DNA from: Candidatus Falkowiibacteriota bacterium
GTDB taxonomy: Bacteria; Patescibacteriota; Patescibacteriia; Patescibacteriales; UBA12075
Length of the DNA: 9,607 nucleotides
NCBI GenBank assembly: GCA_003647675.1
Contig: QMNH01000026.1
Coordinates: 1 to 9,607, forward strand
Direction of reading: 5' to 3'
The translations under genes and the position numbers were made by a program. The notes below the pieces were generated by a model. The model did no database searches. It was not told the DNA's origin and saw nothing but the letters and a program-made list of their open reading frames with translations. This document shows, piece after piece, positions 1 through 6,410 of this stretch (the stretch's first letter is position 1; each line of letters starts with the position of its first letter).

Positions 1-1023
1 CGACCCGTAAATATGAGAATAAAAAATCCAAAATAAAAACGGGTCGCAAAAAAATATTTTTTTAGCTTTGCTTTTGTAGATTTGCCCCTTGGCGTCTGTC
101 TGATATACCGTTTTTAAACTAAACATTGACTCTAGAATATTTATATATTCTCGGGTGGTCAGATGCGTCCTGGCTTTTGTTTTTTTGCCAAGCGTCCCGT
201 AGCCTACCGGACTGCCCAGGTTCTCTAGTACTTGCTCTAAAATTTGCCTGAATAAAATAATATCACGTCCCAGCTTCGCGAAATCAGCCATAAGCCAATA
301 CAGATAATTACTATATCTTTCCTGTTTTACGGCGCCATAATTATTAAAGTCATTAATAGCGGAAATAAACCCGCCGGTTAAAAAATAAATATCCAAATAA
401 TAATCCAGTTTTTTGTGATATTTTTTAAAATTTACCGAATTTGCTTTTAATTTTTTATATAGCTCGGGGTTTAATAATTTTAAAAACTCCCCGAATTCTA
501 AACTGGAAATTAACAGGTCTTTTCTGATTTTTAATTTATTTTTTGACGGCGCCAAAAGCGATCCGGTGGCCGCCACTGTAACATTTTTAAAAAGTCCGGC
601 GCGCTTTAGGAAGCCAAAACCTTTTTCCCAATCCTTAACCAGGGTCACTTCGTCAATAAATATGTATAGCCGCTTAGTAGTTTTATTTTTCTTGCGCCGG
701 TTATTAATAAAAATTTTTATTAATTCATTTAATTGCCCGTATGTACTTATGTTATGACAGGAATAATAAAATACATTTTTCGGCTCTTGCTTTTTTTTCT
801 TTACTAAATTTTTTATTAATAATTTTATTATTGTTGTTTTTCCTACTCCGCGCGGACCCTGCAGGACATAAATATTGTCCCGGTTTAAATCTATTTTATC
901 TGTGATTTTCGGCTGCCATTTTAATTTTTTGCTGTTATAAACAGCCAAAACCGGGTCAAATTTAAAACTTTTCCCTGCCCACCATGGATTTTGGATTGCT
1001 AAAAAATTTATATCTATATTCAT
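1..1023 (-). CDS. P-loop ATPase, AAA_14/DUF4143-like (3' end outside window)
   Basis: The frame is open from an ATG at 1023 to the window edge: 341 codons with no stop, so the C-terminus is missing. Visible motifs are an N-terminal NPWW (residues 12-15), a Walker A GPRGVGKTT (56-64), a Walker B LYIFIDE (119-125) and a sensor-1-like ATGS (152-155), followed by LEFGEFLKLL. That order is typical of the AAA_14/DUF4143 ATPases common in archaea and CPR bacteria. Members of this family bind ATP, but their cellular role is mostly unknown; some have been proposed as toxin-like or DNA-associated. The gene follows glyS on the same strand, behind a probable terminator. A TATACT at 1038-1043 could be its -10 box, with no convincing -35 and only a short leader. 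There is no Shine-Dalgarno. The family call is fairly secure; the function is not. Confidence 0.85.
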   Translation of the reverse strand, partial: MNIDINFLAIQNPWWAGKSFKFDPVLAVYNSKKLKWQPKITDKIDLNRDNIYVLQGPRGVGKTTIIKLLIKNLVKKKKQEPKNVFYYSCHNISTYGQLNELIKIFINNRRKKNKTTKRLYIFIDEVTLVKDWEKGFGFLKRAGLFKNVTVAATGSLLAPSKNKLKIRKDLLISSLEFGEFLKLLNPELYKKLKANSVNFKKYHKKLDYYLDIYFLTGGFISAINDFNNYGAVKQERYSNYLYWLMADFAKLGRDIILFRQILEQVLENLGSPVGYGTLGKKTKARTHLTTREYINILESMFSLKTVYQTDAKGQIYKSKAKKIFFCDPFLFWIFYSHIYGS

Positions 1024-1097
1024 ATTTTTATCCGTATAGTATAATTTTAACATTAATTTCCATTTTTGCTAAATTTAAAATAAATATTCCTTAATAT

Positions 1098-1130
1098 AAA
1101 ACAGCAAAAACATAAAGTTTTTGCTGTTTT
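1098..1130 (-). terminator. Probable intrinsic terminator after glyS
   Basis: Positions 1098-1111 and 1117-1130 are perfect 14-bp inverted repeats around a 5-nt loop. On the minus strand the 3' arm ends in four U residues, followed by AU-rich sequence. It lies 41 bp past the glyS stop and before the ATPase start. The arms are A/T-rich at both ends, so it could act in both directions. Confidence 0.7.
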
Positions 1131-1170
1131 TTGCTAATTTTACTAATTACCAGTCTTACTAATAACTAAA

Positions 1171-2589
1171 TTATCCCAACTTCTCCCCTAAATAACTATT
1201 CAATTCACTAATCTTCACTCGCTCCTGTTTCATTGTGTCTCGATCCCTGACCGTCACCGCTTTATCATTTAAACTGTCAAAATCAACTGTCACGCAATAA
1301 GGAGTTCCAATTTCATCCTGCCGCCTATAGCGCCGGCCGATTGATTGGGTTTCATCGTATTCGGTAATAAAATTTTGCCTGGTTTTTTCCCAGACTTCGT
1401 TAGATAATTTTTGTAGCTCTTCTTTTTTGGATAAAGGCAGAATCGCGACTTTTATCGGCGCTAAAATTTTCGGCAATTTAAGAACCGTGCGTGTTTCGGT
1501 TTTTCCGTCCGCGGTCGGCGCTTCTTCCTCAGTGTAAGCGGCGCTTAAAACCGCGAACATGGTCCGGTCAATACCAAATGTCGGCTCCATAACATGCGGA
1601 ATGAATTTAGTGCCGTCCTCGCGGGTAACGCGCAAATCTTTCCCACTCTTTTCCATATGGCATTTAAGGTCATAGTCCGTGCGATAAGCGTTAGCATGCA
1701 ATTCTTTCAAGCCGAAAGGAAATTTATATTCAAAATCTATTGTCCGCTTTGAATAATGGGCCCGTTCCCCGTCCGGAATTTCATGATAATACATGTCTTC
1801 TTTGTTTAATCCTATTTCGGCCCAGTATTTTTCCATCTCAGAAACCCACATCTCAAAAATGTCCTGCCACTTATCTTTTTCCGGGTCAAAAAAGTATTCA
1901 AACTCCATTAAATTAAATTCACGCAAACGGAATATAAAATTACCCGGCGTAATTTCGTTCCGAAAACATTTTCCCATCTGGGCAATACCAAAGGGCAATT
2001 TACGGCGGGTAGTCTGCATCATCTGCTGGAAATCAACAAACATACCCTGGGCAGTTTCCGGACGCATATAGGCCAGTCCCGTATTATCCTCAACCGGTCC
2101 CAGAAAAGTCTTAAACATTAGATTGAATTTTTTCGGCTGGGTCAGTTCATTGCCGTCTGGGCTTTTTATGCCTTCTTTTTTCATTATTTCCCACATTTGA
2201 TCCAGGGTCATGCCCATCGGGTCATGCCCGTGATCTTCCAACAAATGGTCAACCCGAAACCGGTTATGGGTTACCTTGTCCTCGCATAAAGGATCGGTAA
2301 ATCCGGCCACATGCCCGGACGCTTCCCAGACTTTCGGGTTCATGATCACCGTCGATTCCAGCCCGACCATATCTCCCCGCGATTGGACAAAAAATTTCCA
2401 CCAATGACTCCGGATATTATTTATCAACTCAACCCCATAATGGCCATAGTCCCAGGAGTTGGCCAATCCGCCGTATATCTCGGAACCGGCAAAAACAATT
2501 CCTCTCCGCTTGCAAAGAGAAACAATTTTATCGGTTAATTCTTGATTACGCTCCACCTTTGGCGGCGCGCTTTGATTTTTTTCACTCAT
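1171..2589 (-). CDS. glyS: Glycyl-tRNA synthetase, class II, alpha2 (dimeric) type
   Basis: This enzyme charges tRNA-Gly with glycine in the cytoplasm. The protein is 472 aa, close to other bacterial alpha2 GlyRS. Seen in order: an N-terminal segment with AGSEIYGGLANSWDYG (34-49), the GlyRS signature RPETAQGMFVDF (176-187), motif 2 with FRNE (209-212) and RLREF (221-225), motif 3 EPTFGIDR (335-342), and a C-terminal anticodon-binding domain from about 375 (IGRRYRRQDEIGTPYCVTVDFD). It is unrelated to the alpha2-beta2 GlyQ/GlyS enzyme. I chose the ATG at 2589. The frame stays open to 2709, but those 40 codons lie inside the structured RNA leader and do not look like GlyRS. There is no Shine-Dalgarno. 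The gene is transcribed alone from its own promoter and is probably controlled by the T-box leader. Confidence 0.97.
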   Translation of the reverse strand: MSEKNQSAPPKVERNQELTDKIVSLCKRRGIVFAGSEIYGGLANSWDYGHYGVELINNIRSHWWKFFVQSRGDMVGLESTVIMNPKVWEASGHVAGFTDPLCEDKVTHNRFRVDHLLEDHGHDPMGMTLDQMWEIMKKEGIKSPDGNELTQPKKFNLMFKTFLGPVEDNTGLAYMRPETAQGMFVDFQQMMQTTRRKLPFGIAQMGKCFRNEITPGNFIFRLREFNLMEFEYFFDPEKDKWQDIFEMWVSEMEKYWAEIGLNKEDMYYHEIPDGERAHYSKRTIDFEYKFPFGLKELHANAYRTDYDLKCHMEKSGKDLRVTREDGTKFIPHVMEPTFGIDRTMFAVLSAAYTEEEAPTADGKTETRTVLKLPKILAPIKVAILPLSKKEELQKLSNEVWEKTRQNFITEYDETQSIGRRYRRQDEIGTPYCVTVDFDSLNDKAVTVRDRDTMKQERVKISELNSYLGEKLG

Positions 2590-2610
2590 AAATTTTAAAT
2601 TATTAATAAT

Positions 2611-2656
2611 AAAAGCCTCGTTCCAATAACTAAATAAATTAGTTTCTAGAACGAGG
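2611..2656 (-). terminator. T-box intrinsic terminator upstream of glyS
   Basis: CCUCGUUC (2649-2656) pairs perfectly with GAACGAGG (2616-2623). An inner AACUAA/UUAGUU helix is also possible. The transcript then reads CUUUU (2611-2615) and continues U/A-rich. It would form by default when the antiterminator is not held by uncharged tRNA, stopping transcription about 20 nt before the glyS start. Confidence 0.87.
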
Positions 2657-2684
2657 TTTTCATGTTCCCCGCGGTTCCATCTAG
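2646..2684 (-). other. T-box antiterminator with UGGAACC bulge
   Basis: CUAGA (2680-2684) pairs perfectly with UCUAG (2646-2650). The 7-nt bulge UGGAACC (2673-2679) follows. Then GCGGGG (2667-2672) pairs with CCUCGU (2651-2656), with two G-U pairs, around a 10-nt loop. Two helices around a 7-nt bulge is the canonical T-box antiterminator. Its 3' arm (2646-2656) is shared with the 5' arm of the terminator, so the two structures exclude each other. Confidence 0.88.
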
Positions 2685-2783
2685 TTTCCCCAACGTAACG
2701 TCGGAGCACCTTGATTTACCGATTAAACATATAAACAGAGGCGCCAATCTCTCTAAATCGGTTATTTTACTTTAATATATATT

Positions 2784-2811
2784 ATTATAATGATTATTAA
2801 CTATTTGTCAA
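2784..2811 (-). promoter_or_regulatory. glyS promoter (TTGACA / TATAAT)
   Basis: The minus strand has a perfect -35 TTGACA (2806-2811) and a perfect -10 TATAAT (2784-2789) separated by 16 bp. Transcription should start near 2777, leaving a leader of about 188 nt before the ATG at 2589. That is enough for the T-box. It is the strongest promoter-like sequence in the window. Confidence 0.85.
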
Positions 2812-2819
2812 CTCTTTTT

Positions 2820-2848
2820 AATTAATCATTCGCCGCAAATGATTGATT
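2820..2848. other. Hairpin between nudix gene and glyS promoter
   Basis: Arms 2820-2830 and 2838-2848 pair over 11 bp with one mismatch, around a GC-rich 7-nt loop. It sits immediately after the nudix stop, so it may end or protect the tyrS-argS-nudix transcript. The T-run (2850-2855) lies on the plus-strand side. In the direction of the operon the hairpin is preceded by A residues and has no U-tract after it, so it is not a textbook terminator for that operon. Confidence 0.5.
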
Positions 2849-2853
2849 ATTTT

Positions 2854-3273
2854 TTATATTAAGTCCGCAATCCCTTCCGGGTATAATTTTCTTTTCTTTA
2901 ATTCCTCTATTTCTACCCAAACCGCTTTGCGGCCTTTTTTGCTGTCTTTAATTTTAATATTATTTTTCTTATAAAATTCTTTATCCTCAAATTTTGCCTT
3001 AAAAATAAAAACTATTTCATGCATAGCAATTCCGATATAATTAAAAATATTTTCATTTACATCCAACAATTTAATTTCTTTTATTTCGGCTCCGATTTCT
3101 TCTTTTATTTCTCTTTTTACGGCCGCTTCAGCTTTCTCTCCAAATTCAATACCTCCACCTAAAAGTCGATAAAATTCTTCTTTCTTTACCTTATCCTTTG
3201 CTTTAAAAACCAATATCTTGTTTTTATGTTTTAAAAAGGCTAATGCCAATGGTCTAATTTTATATAATCTCAT
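2854..3273 (-). CDS. NUDIX hydrolase
   Basis: The 139-aa protein contains one complete Nudix box: G40, five residues, E46, seven residues, then REIKEEIGA (54-62). This is the Mg-binding catalytic loop of enzymes that hydrolyse nucleoside diphosphates linked to another group. A beta strand rich in hydrophobic residues (ILVFKAK, 20-26) precedes it, as usual in the fold. The length is that of a single-domain Nudix protein. The substrate cannot be told from the sequence: damaged dNTPs, ADP-ribose and dinucleotide polyphosphates are all possible. The gene starts 24 bp after the argS stop and is the probable last member of a tyrS-argS-nudix operon. There is no Shine-Dalgarno. Lysine and glutamate content is high, as in its neighbours, so nothing suggests recent transfer. 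Confidence 0.93.
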   Translation of the reverse strand: MRLYKIRPLALAFLKHKNKILVFKAKDKVKKEEFYRLLGGGIEFGEKAEAAVKREIKEEIGAEIKEIKLLDVNENIFNYIGIAMHEIVFIFKAKFEDKEFYKKNNIKIKDSKKGRKAVWVEIEELKKRKLYPEGIADLI

Positions 3274-3297
3274 AAATTAATAAACATTATTTAATTA

Positions 3298-5001
3298 TTA
3301 CATTTCATCTAAAGTTTGGATGCCTAATAAATCAAGCCCGTTTCTTATTACCTGGTTCACGCTTTTAATTAAAGCTAGCCGCATATCACGGACCTCCTGT
3401 TCTGCTTTTAGGACCGGGACTTTATGGTAATAATCGTTTAACGCTTGCGCCAATTCAAATAAATATTTCGCTATTTGGGCGGGGTCATATTTTTCTCCGG
3501 CTTGCCTGACAGCTTCCGGATACTTAGCAAGCTTTAAAATTAATTCATGCTCTTCTTTCATATCAAGCCCTTTAAAATTAATTTTAATATTTTCTTTTTC
3601 TCCGGCTTTTTTAATTATGCTGTTTACGCGGGCATAGGTATATTGCAAATACGCGGCCGTAAACCCCTGGAACGACAAGGCTTTTTTTATGTCAAAAGTA
3701 ATTTCTTGGTTAGCGCCGACTTTTACCATCTCAAATTTTATAGCCCCGTTCATAATAGCGCTAGCTACCGCGTCTATTTTCTTGCCGCTCCAATCCTGGC
3801 GGCGCTTCTCTGTTTCTTTTCTGGCTTGCTCAAATAATTTTTCGCGCAAATCCTCGTAAGTTATTACATTGCCGATTCGGGAAGACATCATGCCGGAAGG
3901 AAGCTTAACAAAATCGTAGCCTAGATGAATTAATTTTTCTTTATGTCCCAATAGTTCTAATATTTTAAATAATTGCTTAAAATACAAAATTTGACGCGTA
4001 TCAACAACGTAAATCGACTTACCTGCTTTAAATTTTTTCTGCTTTTCTATCGCGAGCGGAATATCGGCCACCGGATAGGTAGCGGTTCCGTCCGAGCGAA
4101 GCACAACTAAAACTCCCAAATCATATTTTTCAAAATTCGCGATAACCGCGCCCTGGCTAAGTTCCAAAATGCCTTTTTTAATTAACTTATCAACCATCTT
4201 CCTCCCAATCTCCATAAGCTCACTTTCATAAAAAATACGCGTAAATTTTACTCCCAATTCCCGGTAAATATTATCAAACTGTTTTATGCTCCAGCCCCGG
4301 GTTTCTTTCCAGAGTTCATATTCTTTTCCTTTCCGCGATTCAATTTTTTTCATAATCCCTTCTATCATCTGTTTGGCAGTTTTATTTTTCTCGATTTCTT
4401 TTGTTGAACGAGCATAAACTTCCCCCAAAAAACGGCCCTTGTTTGCCGGTAATTCTTTATTTTTATAAAACTCCAAATATGCCCACAAGGTTTTAGCCGT
4501 ATGAATACCAAAATCGTTAATATATGAAACCGGAATACTTTTATAACCGTTGGCGCTTAAAATCCGACTTACCGCGTCCCCGTAGCAGATATTCCGCAAA
4601 TGCCCGACGTGGTACTCTTTGTGGGTATTGGCGTTTGAATATTCTATTAATACTTTTTCATCTTTCCCACTTTTATTTCGCCCATATCCGTCTTTTTCTT
4701 TATTAATTTCCCCTATAATGCCTTGTGCCAGTTTTGTCTTATTAATGCTGAAATTCGCGTATGGTCCGATAACCTTTATTCCGGAAATTATTCCGCCCAC
4801 GCTTACCTTTGCGACCAGTTCACCGGCGACTTTAATCGGATTCTTGCCCAGCTTATTGGCTAAAGAAAAACAAGGCAGGCTTAAATCTCCCATATCTTTA
4901 TTGGGCGGATATACAAAATCAAGCGCCTTAACAAATTTTCCATTCAACGCCTTATTAATTTCCCTAGCTATTTCTTTTTTTATTTTTTCTAAAAAATTCA
5001 T
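3298..5001 (-). CDS. argS: Arginyl-tRNA synthetase, class I
   Basis: This enzyme charges tRNA-Arg with arginine in the cytoplasm. The protein is 567 aa, a normal length. Seen: an N-terminal tRNA-recognition domain (1-about 100, with the typical KDMGDLSLPCFSLA, 35-48), the HIGH-type motif HVGH (131-134) in IEYSNANTHKEYHVGHLRN, conserved SYINDFG (159-165), the KMSKS-like loop MMSSRIGN (371-378), and a helical DALR anticodon-binding domain (about 445-567). It ends in the family-typical LGIQTLDEM. The Lys of KMSKS is replaced by Met, which is unremarkable because many ArgRS lack it. I chose the ATG at 5001; an in-frame GTG at 5013 would add four residues (VYVI) and is less likely. It lies 52 bp downstream of tyrS with no evident promoter in between, so the two are probably co-transcribed. 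Confidence 0.96.
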   Translation of the reverse strand: MNFLEKIKKEIAREINKALNGKFVKALDFVYPPNKDMGDLSLPCFSLANKLGKNPIKVAGELVAKVSVGGIISGIKVIGPYANFSINKTKLAQGIIGEINKEKDGYGRNKSGKDEKVLIEYSNANTHKEYHVGHLRNICYGDAVSRILSANGYKSIPVSYINDFGIHTAKTLWAYLEFYKNKELPANKGRFLGEVYARSTKEIEKNKTAKQMIEGIMKKIESRKGKEYELWKETRGWSIKQFDNIYRELGVKFTRIFYESELMEIGRKMVDKLIKKGILELSQGAVIANFEKYDLGVLVVLRSDGTATYPVADIPLAIEKQKKFKAGKSIYVVDTRQILYFKQLFKILELLGHKEKLIHLGYDFVKLPSGMMSSRIGNVITYEDLREKLFEQARKETEKRRQDWSGKKIDAVASAIMNGAIKFEMVKVGANQEITFDIKKALSFQGFTAAYLQYTYARVNSIIKKAGEKENIKINFKGLDMKEEHELILKLAKYPEAVRQAGEKYDPAQIAKYLFELAQALNDYYHKVPVLKAEQEVRDMRLALIKSVNQVIRNGLDLLGIQTLDEM

Positions 5002-5053
5002 AATCACATACACATAAGCATAACACGAAACATATGGCCCGCAACTCCAATAA

Positions 5054-6283
5054 TTATTTTTTGGGTATAAATACAGCCTTAATAAATTGTCTCTTTCCTC
5101 TTTGTAGTAGTGTTCCTTCTTTTTTTATTTTAACTTCCATATTAATATCCTTGACAGCCTTACCATCAACTTTAATTCCTTTTTGCGCAATCAAGCGACG
5201 AGCCTCGCTTTTGCTCGCGGCCAGATTACATTCAATCAGCAATTCAATAATATTTTTACTTTCTACTTTTAACTTTCTATTTTCTATTTCTTCGGGCGCT
5301 TCTTTCTTCTGAACAATACTGATAAACTTCTCTTCTGCTTTTTTCGCTTTAGCTTCTCCATGGTTAATCTTCGTTATTTCATAAGCTAATTTCATTTTTA
5401 AATCGCGCGGATTAACTTTACCCTCTGCTAATTGCTTGAATATTTTTTTTACTTCAAGCATTGGCACTTTAGCGCATAATTCAAAACCAATGCCGATTAC
5501 TCCGTCCGGCCAGCTCATGATTATGCCGTACATATTTTTCGGTGTTTCATTTAAAAATACCGCATTACCCTCGGTCTTGCCCATCTTCTTTCCCTTGTCA
5601 TCTGCCAGTAGCTTAAGGGTCATGACAAACTTTTCTTTTTTATTTATTATCCTTTGCAAATCCCGGCCGCACATCATATTAAACATCTGGTCATTACCTC
5701 CAATTTCCAAATCAACGTCCATAGCGACAGCGTCATAGCCTTGAGCCAGCGGATACAAAAATTCATGCAAATAAATCGGTTTTTCCTCTTTCATTCTTTC
5801 CTTAAACATATCGCGGACTATCATTTGTTGAACCGTAAAATTAGAGCTTAATTCAATCAAACCTTTAAATGTCATCTTATCGCTCCACTTACTGTTATAT
5901 TCAACACGCGCCGAGTTTTTACCATTGAAATCAAGGTAAGCCGAAGCTTCTTTTTTATAATTCTTGGAATTCGCCAATACTTGTTCCCGGGTCATTTTCT
6001 GCCTGGCTGAACTTTTATCGGTCGGATCGCCGATCATGCCGGTAAAATCCCCGATTAAAAATATTACTTCATGACCCAATTTTTGGAATTGAGCTAGCTT
6101 GTTTATAGATATAGCGTTGCCGATATGGAGCGAAGACGCGCTGGGGTCATAACCGCAATAAAGCCGGATTCTTTCCCCTTTTAACAGCTTCTTTTCCAGA
6201 TCCTTTTTTGAAGGATAAATTTTTTCCACTCCCCGCTCTAATATTTCTTTTATTTTCTCTTGATTAGTGTTAACTTTTGTCAT
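5054..6283 (-). CDS. tyrS: Tyrosyl-tRNA synthetase, class I
   Basis: This enzyme charges tRNA-Tyr with tyrosine in the cytoplasm. The protein is 409 aa, normal for bacterial TyrRS. Seen: YCGYDPSASSLHIGN (42-56) with the HIGH-type motif HIGN, GDFTGMIGDPT (78-88), the tyrosine-pocket region (GGNDQMFNM, 195-203), the KMSKS-type loop KKMGKTEGN (232-240), and a C-terminal S4 RNA-binding domain (about 344-409, ASKSEARRLIAQKGIKVDG). The KMGKT loop resembles the TyrZ-like branch. The linker before the S4 domain (about 330-344) is encoded by low-complexity repeats, described separately. The ATG at 6283 gives the right N-terminus; there is no Shine-Dalgarno. It is the first gene of the probable tyrS-argS-nudix operon. 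Its leader is only about 40 nt, too short for a T-box. Confidence 0.97.
   Translation of the reverse strand: MTKVNTNQEKIKEILERGVEKIYPSKKDLEKKLLKGERIRLYCGYDPSASSLHIGNAISINKLAQFQKLGHEVIFLIGDFTGMIGDPTDKSSARQKMTREQVLANSKNYKKEASAYLDFNGKNSARVEYNSKWSDKMTFKGLIELSSNFTVQQMIVRDMFKERMKEEKPIYLHEFLYPLAQGYDAVAMDVDLEIGGNDQMFNMMCGRDLQRIINKKEKFVMTLKLLADDKGKKMGKTEGNAVFLNETPKNMYGIIMSWPDGVIGIGFELCAKVPMLEVKKIFKQLAEGKVNPRDLKMKLAYEITKINHGEAKAKKAEEKFISIVQKKEAPEEIENRKLKVESKNIIELLIECNLAASKSEARRLIAQKGIKVDGKAVKDINMEVKIKKEGTLLQRGKRQFIKAVFIPKK
5258..5290. repeat. Low-complexity repeat inside tyrS
   Basis: ACTTTCTA occurs twice (5258-5265 and 5272-5279), interleaved with CTTTTA and TTTTCTA units. On the coding strand this is a purine-rich AGAAAGT-type repeat that encodes IENRKLKVES in the linker between the catalytic and S4 domains of TyrRS. 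Confidence 0.6.
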
Positions 6284-6330
6284 ATTATAATTTTATTTAT
6301 TTATCGTCTTTAAAGGCCTTGATATACTTT

Positions 6331-6359
6331 ATTTTAGCTTAATCTGGACAATTTGGCAA
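6331..6359 (-). promoter_or_regulatory. Promoter of the tyrS-argS-nudix operon
   Basis: The minus strand has TTGCCA (6354-6359), 17 bp, then TAAAAT (6331-6336). Each box is one base off consensus and the spacing is ideal. The predicted start, near 6324, leaves a leader of about 40 nt. Confidence 0.6.
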
Positions 6360-6382
6360 TTATACTGTAAGGTAAATTTTTA

Positions 6383-6391
6383 TGCTATAAT
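6383..6391 (+). promoter_or_regulatory. Extended -10 promoter of the secreted cohesin-like gene
   Basis: TGCTATAAT is a perfect TATAAT (6386-6391) preceded by TGN, an extended -10. No good -35 is visible 16-18 bp upstream. The predicted start, near 6398, gives a leader of only about 13 nt, and no Shine-Dalgarno precedes the ATG at 6411. Confidence 0.6.
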
Positions 6392-6410
6392 TAAACTATA
6401 AATTACTCCC

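Larger units (their letters stand above)
2611..2777 (-). promoter_or_regulatory. T-box riboswitch (tRNA-Gly sensing) in the glyS leader
   Basis: Read on the minus strand, the leader has the layout of a transcriptional T-box. There is a 5' hairpin closed by ACCGAUU/AAUCGGU (2756-2762 with 2718-2724). Next comes a Stem III-like hairpin CUCCGACG/CGUUGGGG (2688-2706), then the T-box AGAUGGAACCGCG (2670-2682 region), then an antiterminator, a terminator and the glyS start. T-boxes bind uncharged tRNA: the UGGN of the bulge pairs with the acceptor end and stabilises the antiterminator, giving read-through. Here UGGA would match a U discriminator followed by CCA, as in bacterial tRNA-Gly, which fits the downstream gene. 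A GGC glycine codon sits in the 5' hairpin loop (2743-2745) and a GGU followed by A at 2717-2720; either could be the specifier. The 5' domain is about 45 nt, much shorter than a classical Stem I. The 5' limit is an estimate from the promoter. Confidence 0.87.

Noticed and set aside
1..46. Perfect 8-bp inverted repeat (CGACCCGT / ACGGGTCG) at the left edge
   Set aside because: It lies inside the ATPase coding frame, has a 30-nt spacer and no other sign of function; probably chance.
371..375. MMSSR in ArgRS (residues, not bases) as a damaged KMSKS motif
   Set aside because: Loss of the first Lys is common in ArgRS; all other catalytic motifs are intact, so the enzyme is probably active.
566..757. 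63-codon open frame on the plus strand
   Set aside because: It is antisense to the ATPase gene, whose Walker motifs are in the opposite frame; low-complexity protein.
1793..2538. Two plus-strand open frames opposite glyS
   Set aside because: Shadows of the GlyRS gene with no recognisable domains or start signals.
5007..5013. GTG start for argS four codons upstream of the ATG
   Set aside because: The ATG at 5001 gives the usual ArgRS N-terminus; the GTG adds VYVI without support from an SD.
4524..5851. Several plus-strand open frames opposite argS and tyrS
   Set aside because: Shadows of well-supported synthetase genes; hydrophobic-looking translations result from antisense of Lys/Glu-rich coding sequence.
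6284..6330. Possible T-box or attenuator before tyrS
   Set aside because: The leader from the predicted start is only about 40 nt, with no UGGNACC motif and no terminator hairpin.
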